Shown here one piece after another: positions 1 to 7,249 of a stretch of 34,939 nucleotides of DNA. The stretch lies in assembly GCA_020348065.1 (NCBI GenBank), contig CP070742.1, positions 3,401,508 to 3,436,446 on the forward strand, written 5' to 3'. The notes beneath the pieces were generated by a model. The model was not told the origin of the DNA. It saw nothing but the letters and a program-made list of their open reading frames with translations, and searched no databases. Numbering within the stretch: position 1 is the first letter of the stretch; each line of letters starts with the position of its first letter. The stretch comes from Candidatus Zixiibacteriota bacterium (GTDB lineage Bacteria; Zixibacteria; MSB-5A5; UBA10806). The position numbers were made by a program, and so were the translations under genes.

Positions 1-118
1 CTGAATTTATACGCATAACCGTGACAACCGGAGTCTCCGGCGTTTCGTCAATGGGCTCTTCCCCCGAAACCGGTATGGCCAAAAGAACCGCCGATAACGC
101 AAGTAAAAGGTATCTCAC
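1..118 (-). CDS. Exported protein, N-terminal fragment (runs off the window)
   Basis: The minus strand opens with GTG at 118 and reads 39 codons to the window edge. The product starts MRYLLLALSAVLLAIPVSG and continues EEPIDETPETPVV, which is a short positive n-region, a hydrophobic core and a small-residue cleavage region: a typical signal peptide followed by an acidic, Pro/Thr-rich segment. A stop codon (TAA) lies four codons upstream in frame and GTG is the only start after it, so the start is well constrained. No Shine-Dalgarno sequence is visible; see the promoter at 125-154, which suggests a leaderless message. Nothing in the fragment identifies the function. Confidence 0.6.
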   Translation of the reverse strand, partial: MRYLLLALSAVLLAIPVSGEEPIDETPETPVVTVMRINS

Positions 119-124
119 AACAAC

Positions 125-154
125 AAATTAGGGAATCTTTCGTCAAATTGTCAA
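125..154 (-). promoter_or_regulatory. Sigma-70-like promoter for the gene at 1-118
   Basis: On the minus strand TTGACA (154-149) is followed after 18 bases by TAATTT (130-125). Six bases later comes the GTG start at 118. The expected transcription start, about seven bases after the -10 box, falls on the start codon itself, so the transcript would have almost no leader. Visual match only. Confidence 0.5.
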
Positions 155-180
155 GATTAATCGCGCGGAAGAGGAATTGC

Positions 181-313
181 GGCCGGATAAATCCTGACGG
201 ATCCGTGCCTTTGCGAGTCATAGCTTGCTATGACCGCAAAAGACGATAGAACGGTCACGGCAAGCCGTGACGCGCAGATCAAAGCTCGGCCGGATTAATC
301 CTGACGGATCCGT
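181..313. repeat. Direct repeats enclosing two perfect hairpins
   Basis: A 26-bp sequence at 181-206 recurs at 288-313 with one mismatch (A189 versus T296). Each copy ends in the 10-bp palindrome ACGGATCCGT. Between the copies lie two strong inverted repeats. The first is 210-240, with arms TTTGCG plus GTCATAGC and GCTATGAC plus CGCAAA, a two-base loop and one bulged A at 216. The second is 254-271, GTCACGGC-AA-GCCGTGAC. No reading frame fits here. The layout resembles a REP/BIME-type or MITE-like intergenic repeat, but I see no other copy in the window and no transposase, so its family is unknown. Confidence 0.7.
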
Positions 314-342
314 ATGGACCGACCGCTTACGGTAATGATATA

Positions 343-368
343 GGTGCCGGGCCAGGTGGCCCGGCACC
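343..368. repeat. Hairpin repeat, copy 1 (GTGCCGG family)
   Basis: A perfect 11-bp inverted repeat, GGTGCCGGGCC-AGGT-GGCCCGGCACC. It is preceded by TACGGTAATGATATA and followed by ACAGA. The related copy at 499-522 has the same flanking GATATA, stem core, GGT-containing loop and trailing CAC, so this is a recurring unit, not a chance stem. It is not followed by a T-run on either strand, which makes a terminator role unlikely. Confidence 0.65.
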
Positions 369-460
369 ACAGAGATTCTCTTTAAGCGCTTTTTGCATAT
401 TTATCACCTTGTTATATAAAACCTGATATGCCTTGTACATGTTCCTTGCTATAATCTGCC

Positions 461-482
461 GGGATTTGATAAATCAAATCCC
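461..482. repeat. Perfect 9-bp inverted repeat next to hairpin copy 2
   Basis: GGGATTTGA-TAAA-TCAAATCCC is a perfect stem with a four-base loop. It sits 16 bases before hairpin copy 2, and together they form a two-hairpin module. Copy 1 also has a short stem (ACCG-CTTA-CGGT, about 322-333) just upstream, in the same relative place. Confidence 0.55.
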
Positions 483-498
483 TACGACAACGATATAT

Positions 499-522
499 GT
501 GCCGGATCGGGTGACCCGGCAC
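499..522. repeat. Hairpin repeat, copy 2 (GTGCCGG family)
   Basis: GTGCCGGATC-GGGT-GACCCGGCAC, a 10-bp stem with one A/C mismatch. It shares the GATATATGTGCCGG entry and the CCCGGCACCACA exit with the copy at 343-368. It lies just beyond the minus-strand terminator at 528-557, in the spacer between that gene and the partial gene at 1-118. Confidence 0.6.
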
Positions 523-527
523 CACAC

Positions 528-557
528 AAAAAAACGGCCGGGTGCGAAAACCCGGCC
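528..557 (-). terminator. Rho-independent terminator for the 585-2449 genes
   Basis: Read on the minus strand, a perfect GC-rich 8-bp stem (557-536, GGCCGGGT/ACCCGGCC, six-base loop) is followed directly by GTTTTTTT (535-528). It lies 28 bases after the stop codon at 585, the usual place for an intrinsic terminator. Confidence 0.85.
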
Positions 558-584
558 ATCTAAAAAATTTAGTTTTACTTTATT

Positions 585-962
585 CTATCTTGGCCTGTGC
601 TTGCTTTTACTGCCGGAGTCTTTGGCCTTCGGTTCAGGTTTTTCTTTGGGCTTTTCCTTTTTCTTAATCTTCACCGTCGGTTGCTTGTTGATCCTGTCGT
701 TGATACCATCGTCGTCGTTGTCAATAAAACGGTCTTTTTTCACCTCTTTGGGCGGCTTCCAGCCCGATGATTTTTTGGTTTCTGTCGGAGGGGGAGCTGG
801 AGTTGCGTTCTGATTCCGCTGGCCGGTATCGGACGATTTCTTCTGAACCTGTGAAGCGGCTTTTGACTTTGACTCGTCTTTTCCCTTTTTCTGGATAGCC
901 AGCGCGGGCGAGGCCGTCAGAAAAGCGGCCATTACCGTAAGTATCATAATTTTCTTTATCAT
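585..962 (-). CDS. Small exported Lys-rich protein with a calcium-loop motif
   Basis: 125 residues. The N-terminus MIKKIMILTVMAAFLTASPALA is a clear signal peptide ending in ALA. The mature part is highly charged and low in complexity: Lys/Ser/Gln-rich, then a Pro-rich stretch, then DNDDDGIND at about residues 81-89, which fits DxDxDGxxD, the loop of thrombospondin type 3 and other calcium-binding repeats. The tail is rich in KKKEKPKEKPEP-type repeats. The gene starts by ATGA overlap with the DUF4384 gene upstream, so the two are translationally coupled, and a terminator follows. Function is unknown. It could be a cell-surface or matrix-associated polycation, but that is inference from composition only. 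Confidence 0.7.
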   Translation of the reverse strand: MIKKIMILTVMAAFLTASPALAIQKKGKDESKSKAASQVQKKSSDTGQRNQNATPAPPPTETKKSSGWKPPKEVKKDRFIDNDDDGINDRINKQPTVKIKKKEKPKEKPEPKAKDSGSKSKHRPR

Positions 963-2449
963 CTTCTCTTCCCTCTATCTGAGCTTGATTTTTTTAGCGA
1001 TTTCGAGGATTTGGTACTTTGTTTCACCTTATCGGAAGAGCTTTTCGATGACGATTTTGATTTTCTTTCGCTCTTCTTAATAGAGCTTTTCGATTTTTTG
1101 CTCTCCGATTTTACCCTTTTAGATTTCTTACTCTCCTTGACCGAACTTTTGCTCGATTTATCCGAACTCTTCTTTTCCTTCAGGGAACTCTTGCTTGCTT
1201 TTCCGGATCTCTTGTCGTAATCGCCATCCTTAATATTATATTTCGACCTTACAGGTTGATCGATATCTTTGCTTCTTTTCGACTGTATTCTATTGGTATT
1301 TCTTTCCTCTTTTATCGATCTCTTTTGAATTTTCTCTTCGTTTTGGATCCGCTTGCCCTTTTCAGGATCTTTCACCCTGACCCTGTTTTCCACGTTTCTC
1401 TCGGTGCGGGCACGGATATCGGCCCTGGCGTTCTCCACGATCGGCGCGCCGGACCTGATGCCGCCTTTTTCCTGGAGATCGAGCACCATTGCCGGGGGAA
1501 GCGATTTGGTGCGAATCTTGTCCTGCCTTGCCCTTATGGCTTTCTCTCTAAATCCCTCCTCGTTCCTGTGACGTCTTTCGTGAAATCTCCAGTCTCTGAA
1601 AGAATTCCGGCGGTGATGATAGTCCCTGTATCGTTCATCGATGGTCACATGGATATAATAGCGCTGATACCCGCCGATGTAGAAATAACGCTGGTAGCAG
1701 GGATAACCGCCATAATATACCCAGACCCAGTGATGCCCGAAATAGATCGACGGTATTAATATCGGCGCGATACCGTAATAGATCCCGTCAATCCATATCT
1801 CGGCGCCCGGCCATTCGCATCCCACCCATACAGAACCGACGTAGTAGGGGTCGGGATCCCAGTAACGGTAATTGACATGATGACGATATTTGGCGTTCAC
1901 GGAAAATTTCGTATGCGTCACCGTATAGGGCCCTTTTGCCAGACGACCGCTGACGTAATCGACAAAATCATCGATGTCGCCGCGAACGGCCATCACAAAA
2001 TAGCTGTCGTCGTAATAATCGGGATCGCCGTATTCATATCCGATATAACGCATGAAATCGGGCGGATTGATATAATCGTAACTGGCATACGCGAAAACGT
2101 AGTCGGTGCCGGATTTGCTGGAGACCTCCAGGCCGAAATCGGCGTGATAATCGGGTATCCTGTAAACGGTGCCGGCCGTCGCGTAAGTGCTTCCAAAGGG
2201 ACTCGATGGGAAGAGAACCGTTACCTCACCTGACGGATCTATATCATATACCACGACGTAACAATCCTGCTCGGCCCGGAAATATACGGCGATATCCTCG
2301 CCGTAATAATACGTCGAATTGGGGCCCTTATTCACCCAGAGCTCAATATCCGGGACGCTGTTGTTGTTCTCATAGTATTCGTAGGCGTATGATTGGGATG
2401 CGATCCACGCCGTTAAGGCAACCATAATAGTTATCTTGAACCATTTCAT
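959..2449 (-). CDS. Exported DUF4384-type protein with Tyr-rich core and Lys/Ser-rich tail
   Basis: The frame is open from 2536, but I place the start at ATG 2449. It gives MKWFKITIMVALTAWIASQSYA, a good signal peptide, with a purine-rich AGGAAAGGCGG upstream; the longer form would bury the signal. The product is 496 residues. About residues 30-140 look like DUF4384 (ELWVNKG, YYYGEDIAVYFRAEQDCYV, VLFPS), a domain of secreted bacterial proteins thought to be an interaction domain. Next is an aromatic-rich stretch containing AEIWIDGIYYGIAPI, PEGA-like, where a surface loop is presented by a small beta domain. The last 200 residues or so are Arg/Lys/Ser-rich and almost certainly disordered. ATGA overlap couples it to the next Lys-rich protein. 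The exact role is unknown. Confidence 0.75.
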   Translation of the reverse strand: MKWFKITIMVALTAWIASQSYAYEYYENNNSVPDIELWVNKGPNSTYYYGEDIAVYFRAEQDCYVVVYDIDPSGEVTVLFPSSPFGSTYATAGTVYRIPDYHADFGLEVSSKSGTDYVFAYASYDYINPPDFMRYIGYEYGDPDYYDDSYFVMAVRGDIDDFVDYVSGRLAKGPYTVTHTKFSVNAKYRHHVNYRYWDPDPYYVGSVWVGCEWPGAEIWIDGIYYGIAPILIPSIYFGHHWVWVYYGGYPCYQRYFYIGGYQRYYIHVTIDERYRDYHHRRNSFRDWRFHERRHRNEEGFREKAIRARQDKIRTKSLPPAMVLDLQEKGGIRSGAPIVENARADIRARTERNVENRVRVKDPEKGKRIQNEEKIQKRSIKEERNTNRIQSKRSKDIDQPVRSKYNIKDGDYDKRSGKASKSSLKEKKSSDKSSKSSVKESKKSKRVKSESKKSKSSIKKSERKSKSSSKSSSDKVKQSTKSSKSLKKSSSDRGKRR

Positions 2450-2553
2450 TTTCGCCACCGCCTTTCCTGCAGAACAGGCAGTTAAACCTGCTCCTAATTT
2501 AACGGATTTGCTTCTTATTTTCAAATAATTCATCATCTTATCCAGTCAAATTC

Positions 2554-3417
2554 CTAATTTACATTATTCGAGCTGTCCGGAGCCGCTGCGACATTGGACG
2601 GTACCCCGATTTTGAGTTCGCGATTTCCAGCGTCGATCTGATAAGCCCAGTCGAAGGTCATATTGCGGGCCGGAAAGCTGTCGAAATCGGTGATCCTGAT
2701 CATGGCATAATGATCATCCACGGTCCTGATAACATAGGTGTGTCCCTCGATGGCTTCCGCATAGTCCAGTACCGACCAGCCGTCATCGGGAGCGTAAGTA
2801 ATATCGAACAACGATTCGGTGTGTCCCATGTCCTGAATTCCGCTGCCGTTGGCTCCGAGAGTAATGAAATAGGTGTCTATGCCGGGGGAGTCGTCGAATT
2901 CCAGGTAGAAATCGGCTCTCAGGCTGTTATATCCGACGATGTCTTCGGCGGAAAAATCGAAGCCTGAATAGTCCGGATCGGCGGCCATGGTGTAAATAAC
3001 CACATCCCATCCTTGCGGTCGCGGAGTATCGAAAACGACTATATAGTCGAACGAAACCTCGGACTCGTTACCATTGTAATCGAAAGAGCTCACGCCATAA
3101 TAATAGGTCTGGCCGTTAAAAACATCGTAGTCGGGATAATGGGTTATATCTTTATCAGTATCCGACTGCCAGTAGAAAAGGCTGTTATCGACACTTCTGT
3201 AAACGCTGTAACCATCAAGATCGCGAACACCGATTATGGGATCCCATTCCAACCAGACCACACCATCGCCGGTGGTGCTGGTTAAGCCGGTCGGGACCGG
3301 CGGCGGGGTTATATCCCTGGGCTTGGTGGTATCTTCACAGGAGATATTGAAAAACGAAACCGCAACCATTAAGATTATCAAATCCAGGAACCTATTTCTC
3401 AGAAAATCCGCTTTCAT
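2554..3417 (-). CDS. FN3-domain lipoprotein
   Basis: 287 residues. The N-terminus has basic residues, a hydrophobic core and FFNISC, a plausible lipobox with Cys27 as the lipidated residue, followed by EDTTKP. Residues about 37-125 match a fibronectin type III fold (PPPVPTGL, VWLEWDP, DLDGYSVYRS, YYYGVSSFDYNGNESE), the common arrangement in surface lipoproteins of the FCB group. The C-terminal 150 residues are a beta-rich domain I do not recognise. The start ATG at 3417 has a strong GGAGG five bases upstream. It lies 104 bases before the DUF4384 gene and is probably co-transcribed with it. It is likely anchored in the outer membrane, binding partner unknown. Confidence 0.75.
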   Translation of the reverse strand: MKADFLRNRFLDLIILMVAVSFFNISCEDTTKPRDITPPPVPTGLTSTTGDGVVWLEWDPIIGVRDLDGYSVYRSVDNSLFYWQSDTDKDITHYPDYDVFNGQTYYYGVSSFDYNGNESEVSFDYIVVFDTPRPQGWDVVIYTMAADPDYSGFDFSAEDIVGYNSLRADFYLEFDDSPGIDTYFITLGANGSGIQDMGHTESLFDITYAPDDGWSVLDYAEAIEGHTYVIRTVDDHYAMIRITDFDSFPARNMTFDWAYQIDAGNRELKIGVPSNVAAAPDSSNNVN

Positions 3418-3451
3418 TTTAACCTCCGTCTCATTTCACATTTTTTTATAA

Positions 3452-3467
3452 AACAACATCCATGCCA
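3452..3467 (-). promoter_or_regulatory. Weak sigma-54-like element upstream of the FN3 lipoprotein
   Basis: On the minus strand TGGCATGGATGTTGTT resembles the sigma-54 consensus TGGCACG-N4-TTGCW with correct spacing. However, position five is T and the -12 GC is GT, which usually damages function. The predicted start site would fall near 3441, 24 bases before the ATG and just upstream of its Shine-Dalgarno. Reported as a candidate only. Confidence 0.2.
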
Positions 3468-3528
3468 AACATCGGCAATGGATAACTGCTTGACAATAAA
3501 CAGGTTATGGATCTATTTCTCTGTCGCC

Positions 3529-3577
3529 CCTGAAATAACGCACAAAAATTGTTCGCTCCGCGCTTCAGGATTGTGCG
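3529..3577. other. Interleaved inverted repeats between convergent-free gene ends
   Basis: Two stems are possible and interleave in the order A-B-A'-B': CCTGAA (3529-3534) with TTCAGG (3564-3569), and CGCACAA (3539-3545) with TTGTGCG (3571-3577). The second is followed on the plus strand by TTTTT. The region lies directly after the stop of the response-regulator gene (minus), where a 3' structure is expected, but the minus strand lacks a clean T-run. It could be a 3' stabilising structure or a weak terminator. Confidence 0.35.
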
Positions 3578-3580
3578 TTT

Positions 3581-4921
3581 TTAATGTTTTATGCCATATT
3601 TGTTAATTTTCAATCTTATGGAATTCCTGTGAATACCGAGAATTTCGGAGGCTTTTGTGAGGCTGCCGGCAGTCCTTTTCAATGCTTCGATAATGGCCTG
3701 TTTTTCGATATGTTCCAGATTCAGATTATCAAAACCGGGCGCGGGGCTTGCGGGCCGCTGGGCGATAAAAGGATCCAGATCTTTCAAATCGATAACGTCG
3801 CCGGGGACGAGAACTATGGCTCTTTCAATAAGGTTTTCCAGTTCCCGCACGTTTCCAGGCCAGGAGTGATTCAAAAGAAGATCCTTGGCTTCGGCCGTAA
3901 TCCCTTTAATATTTTTATTGTTTTTAACCGAATACTTTTTAATAAAATGCTCCGTTAGCGGCAGGATATCGTCACGCCTCTCCCGAAGGGGCGGGATGGT
4001 AAGGGGGATAACGTTCAACCTGTAAAAAAGGTCCTCGCGAAATTCGCTGTTTTGCATCTTAGATTCGAGATCTCTGTTGGTGGCGGTAAGTATTCTTATA
4101 TCCACAGGAATATCCTTGCCGCTTCCGAGGCGCTGGATTTTTTTACTTTCAAGCACCCGAAGGAGTTTAACCTGTATGGCGGGGGTAATATCGCCGATTT
4201 CGTCCAGGAAAATAGTGCCCTTACCTGCAAGCTCAAATCTTCCGAGCCGCCTTGAGACCGCGCCGGTAAAGGCTCCCTTCTCGTAACCGAAAAGTTCCGA
4301 TTCCAGAAGGGTTTCCGGCAAGGACGCGCAGTTTACCGCCAGAAAAGGCCCTTTCGCCCTGGGCGAAGCGTTATGTATGGCATTTGCCACCAGTTCTTTC
4401 CCGGTACCGGATTCGCCCCTGATAAGTATTGTCGCGTCGGATTGGGCGATCCTGTGGACATCCGCTAAAACGTTTTTTATAGCCTTGGATTCACCGATAA
4501 TTCCCTCCGGAATTTCGACCTCTTCGAGTTTTCTTTTAAGGTATCGGTTTTCGGCGATCAGTCTATGTGTTTCTACGATCTTCGAAAGGATCAACTCTAT
4601 GTGATCGAGATCGACCGGTTTTAGAAGGTAATCGAACGCTCCGGCTTTCATTGCCTCAACCGCCGATTCAACCGTACCATAGGCGGTCATAACCACGATA
4701 GCGAGATCGGGATAAAGCTCCAGGCTTCTTTTGATAAATGCAAGCCCGTCCATTCCGGGCATGCGCATATCCACGAAAGCCGCCTCGGCGCCCTCATTTT
4801 TAATCATATTCAGGGCGACTTCCCCGTTCTCGGCGGCGCGGGTCTTATGTCCTTTGTCGTTTAAATACTCAGTTAATAGTTCTCTTTGACGTTCTTCATC
4901 GTCTACAACGAGGAGTCTCAT
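3581..4921 (-). CDS. NtrC-family sigma-54-activating response regulator
   Basis: 446 residues with the full three-domain layout. Residues 1-115 are a receiver: acidic Asp7/Asp8, phosphoacceptor Asp51 in FVDMRMPGMDG, and Lys101. Residues about 140-375 are the AAA+ domain with Walker A GESGTGKE (169-176), the sigma-54-contacting GAFTGA (216-221), Walker B TIFLDEIGD (about 236-244) and SWPGNVRELENLI. Residues about 400-446 are a Fis-type helix-turn-helix (LTKASEILGIHRNSIRLKI). All key residues for ATP hydrolysis and sigma-54 remodelling are present. It overlaps the kinase gene by ATGA, so they form a cognate pair. Targets are not evident; a sigma-54 promoter does occur at 32226-32241 before minor pilin genes. 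Confidence 0.95.
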   Translation of the reverse strand: MRLLVVDDEERQRELLTEYLNDKGHKTRAAENGEVALNMIKNEGAEAAFVDMRMPGMDGLAFIKRSLELYPDLAIVVMTAYGTVESAVEAMKAGAFDYLLKPVDLDHIELILSKIVETHRLIAENRYLKRKLEEVEIPEGIIGESKAIKNVLADVHRIAQSDATILIRGESGTGKELVANAIHNASPRAKGPFLAVNCASLPETLLESELFGYEKGAFTGAVSRRLGRFELAGKGTIFLDEIGDITPAIQVKLLRVLESKKIQRLGSGKDIPVDIRILTATNRDLESKMQNSEFREDLFYRLNVIPLTIPPLRERRDDILPLTEHFIKKYSVKNNKNIKGITAEAKDLLLNHSWPGNVRELENLIERAIVLVPGDVIDLKDLDPFIAQRPASPAPGFDNLNLEHIEKQAIIEALKRTAGSLTKASEILGIHRNSIRLKINKYGIKH

Positions 4922-6927
4922 ATCTTACTCCGTTTACAGGGTATTACAAAATCGACTCTACATCCCTGCCCCGGTGATGATTCTATAATTAATTCGCCGC
5001 CATGATCGGTGATAATTTTCGATGCCGTTGACAATCCCAGACCGGTACCGTCGCTCTTGGTGGTATGAAACGGTTTTAATACCAACGCTGTATCCTCGAT
5101 ACCGGGCCCGTTATCGGCAATTGAGATTATTATCTTATCGTCTATATCATTAACGCTTATATCGATATTACCGTTTTCGCCGATAGCCTCAACGCTGTTT
5201 TTAATGACATTAACTAAAGCTTGAATGAGGCCATCCCGGTCGCCCTCGAAGGCATAGTCTTTCTGACCCGCATAATTTATTTTTATTTTCAGTGATTCCG
5301 CCTGGCCGGCGAATAATCCCAGGGCTCTTCTGATCAGATCATCGCTGGAAATGGAGGTCATCTCCGGCCTTACGGATCGGGCGACGGCCAGGAATTTCTC
5401 GATAATGGAATTGAGCCTGGTAATCTCCTGCCTGAGACCGTCCATAAACCTGCGATAATTATCCTCTTTATCCGCCGGCTTGATTTCGTTTTTCATGCGT
5501 TGAATGGTTATGCCTATGGCGTTTAAGGGATTACGAATCTCGTGCGCCATGGATGCCGCCAGCGCTCCCATCTCCGACAGCCGTCTTCTCGATTCTGCCA
5601 TTTCTTCGAGTTTTCTGGCGGCGGTAATATTCTGTGCCACCGCTATAGCTCCTATTACCGAGCCATCCATCGCAAACAGAGGGGTCGAAGTCACAAAATA
5701 GCGTTCTCCATCCTGCCCCATGGAGTTTTCGAAGCCGGCGCTTCTTTTGCCGGAAATAACATTTTTAAACCGGAATGGATCTTTCGGGAATAAATCGAAA
5801 TAATCTTTGCCGTCGGCATAGCCCGCCTGTAAACCAAAACATGACCTGGCGGCGGAGTTTATATCGGTTATCCTGTTCTTTGAATCTATCGCCGCCACCG
5901 GGCCCGGTATGGAATCCAGGAGGCTTTGAGAAATGGCGCTGGCCTTGAGCAGCCCGGCCTTTAAGAGATCGTAGTTCTGATATCCTACTACGGTGGCGAA
6001 TCCGATCATGCCCACAATTATCAACGCCGCCACCACGAACCAGACCTGGCGTTTCATGCCGCCGGCTATTTTCCGATAACCATACATGGATAATCCCACG
6101 CGGAAAAGACCTTCGAACTCTTTCGATTTAAAATTGCTGACGGTTTCGAGAACCTCGCGATCCTGAAAGGGTATCACTCTGCTCCTGGTGGTATCGCTAT
6201 CCAGAGATTCCAGGAGAAATTCATCATCAGATATACGCGGCATGGAGGCTATTTTTTTCGACGCGAAGATAATCCCCTCGAGGTTCTGAAGCATTATATA
6301 CTCCACGCCCGATTCCTGAGCGACCTGATTCAATAAATAGTAGAGGCTCAATTTCTGGTTGCCGTATTTTCCCAGAAGCCATTTTTTCGATACAAATAGA
6401 CCCGCTTCATTGTCAAACGGGAAAAAACTCCACAGGTAGCGATCTCCGTCGGTCTCGCGGAGTTCATAGATTATCTGCGCTTCGGGATCTATAGCAAGGG
6501 AATCTATCCAGACCTCGATCTCGTTGTTCCCGATAATGGAATTGCGCCGTAACGAAGAGGCCATTATTTTATTATTATCTATAAAGCAGATCCTGTCCGC
6601 GTCGGATAATATTCTAAGGCTGTCAAGGGCGCTGTCGGACCGAAGTTTTTCATCGGATTCGAGCGGAATTTTATCCATGAGCTGATCCAATCCCAGTTCG
6701 ATAAACTCGTCATCGGCCTCAATAATGATATCAGCTGAAGATAACAGCGACTCGGTCAGGGCTCTGCCCTGAGAAGTCAACGCGTCAAAAGCGGCGTTTT
6801 GCCCCACCTTTACTGAAAAATAGCCGGCGAAAATCAAAATGACCGCCAGGCACGTCAGGAGCGCAATCGCATGACGGAGTTTCAGGCCATAGAAAAGCGG
6901 GAGCTTTCCGATCGGTTTTTGTTTCAT
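4918..6927 (-). CDS. Membrane sensor histidine kinase with PAS domain
   Basis: 669 residues. Transmembrane helices at about 19-39 and 293-317 bracket a periplasmic sensor region of roughly 250 residues, which I do not recognise but which resembles double-PAS/dCACHE-size sensors. A PAS domain follows (about 330-435; LLDSIPGPVAAIDSKNRI). The HisKA helix carries the phosphorylated His462 in MAHEIRNPLN, and the ATPase domain has the N-box Asn576 (NVIKNSVEAI), G1 DNGPGI (605-610) and G2 GTGLGLS (627-633). It phosphorylates the NtrC-type regulator encoded immediately downstream. No start alternative is near; the ATG at 6927 has no Shine-Dalgarno and sits seven bases after a -10 box, so the message may be leaderless. 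Confidence 0.95.
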   Translation of the reverse strand: MKQKPIGKLPLFYGLKLRHAIALLTCLAVILIFAGYFSVKVGQNAAFDALTSQGRALTESLLSSADIIIEADDEFIELGLDQLMDKIPLESDEKLRSDSALDSLRILSDADRICFIDNNKIMASSLRRNSIIGNNEIEVWIDSLAIDPEAQIIYELRETDGDRYLWSFFPFDNEAGLFVSKKWLLGKYGNQKLSLYYLLNQVAQESGVEYIMLQNLEGIIFASKKIASMPRISDDEFLLESLDSDTTRSRVIPFQDREVLETVSNFKSKEFEGLFRVGLSMYGYRKIAGGMKRQVWFVVAALIIVGMIGFATVVGYQNYDLLKAGLLKASAISQSLLDSIPGPVAAIDSKNRITDINSAARSCFGLQAGYADGKDYFDLFPKDPFRFKNVISGKRSAGFENSMGQDGERYFVTSTPLFAMDGSVIGAIAVAQNITAARKLEEMAESRRRLSEMGALAASMAHEIRNPLNAIGITIQRMKNEIKPADKEDNYRRFMDGLRQEITRLNSIIEKFLAVARSVRPEMTSISSDDLIRRALGLFAGQAESLKIKINYAGQKDYAFEGDRDGLIQALVNVIKNSVEAIGENGNIDISVNDIDDKIIISIADNGPGIEDTALVLKPFHTTKSDGTGLGLSTASKIITDHGGELIIESSPGQGCRVDFVIPCKRSKI

Positions 6928-6934
6928 TATGATA

Positions 6935-6963
6935 ATATTAAATCCGCGATGATATTATGTCAA
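6935..6963 (-). promoter_or_regulatory. Strong sigma-70-like promoter of the kinase/regulator operon
   Basis: The minus strand has TTGACA (6963-6958), a 17-base spacer and TAATAT (6940-6935): a perfect -35, ideal spacing and a five-of-six -10. Only seven bases separate the -10 from the ATG, so transcription should begin at or next to the start codon. Confidence 0.65.
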
Positions 6964-7011
6964 CCTGAGAAAAACCATAATTTTTCATGATTTTTGCCGA
7001 TATATTATTTG

Positions 7012-7230
7012 ATGGAAGGAATTAAGAAAATACCATCGGCGGCGAACCTCTTAAAGGAAAACGCCAAAAAGGCAAAAACCGCTATGCAGAAAACCCGGGG
7101 CATAACCGCCGATATGGTCATTGAGGCCGAGGCGACGTTTAAATCCAACCCGGCGAACCCGGCGAAATTATCCAGCACAAATCACAGAAAAAAGACCGAA
7201 AAACTTCCCCCCTCCAATTATATCGGTTAA
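7012..7230 (+). CDS. Possible small Lys/Ala-rich protein
   Basis: A 72-residue frame from ATG 7012 (an in-frame TTG at 6994 would add six residues). It starts MEGIKKIPSAANLLKEN, continues with a likely amphipathic Ala/Lys helix and ends in a polar, probably disordered tail. Composition looks protein-like and it fills an otherwise empty gap between divergent genes, but no Shine-Dalgarno or clear promoter precedes it. I do not recognise a family. It could equally be a chance frame. Confidence 0.3.
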   Translation: MEGIKKIPSAANLLKENAKKAKTAMQKTRGITADMVIEAEATFKSNPANPAKLSSTNHRKKTEKLPPSNYIG

Positions 7231-7249
7231 TACGAATCATTCGCTTACA

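Noticed and set aside
343-368. Hairpin as an intrinsic terminator
   Set aside because: The stem is strong but has no T-run on either side, and a related copy lies beyond a true terminator.
181-522. CRISPR array
   Set aside because: Only two copies of each repeat with unequal spacing and strong internal stems; no cas genes.
433-813. Open frame of 126 codons on the plus strand
   Set aside because: It overlaps the well-supported minus-strand gene at 585-962 and the terminator; no ribosome binding site or recognisable sequence.
1256-2233. Several plus-strand frames inside the DUF4384 gene
   Set aside because: They are opposite-strand shadows of a gene with signal peptide and domains; no start signals.
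3490-3518. TTGACA on the plus strand at 3490-3495 as a promoter
   Set aside because: The -10 at proper spacing is CTATTT and no plus-strand gene follows; it points into the end of the regulator gene.
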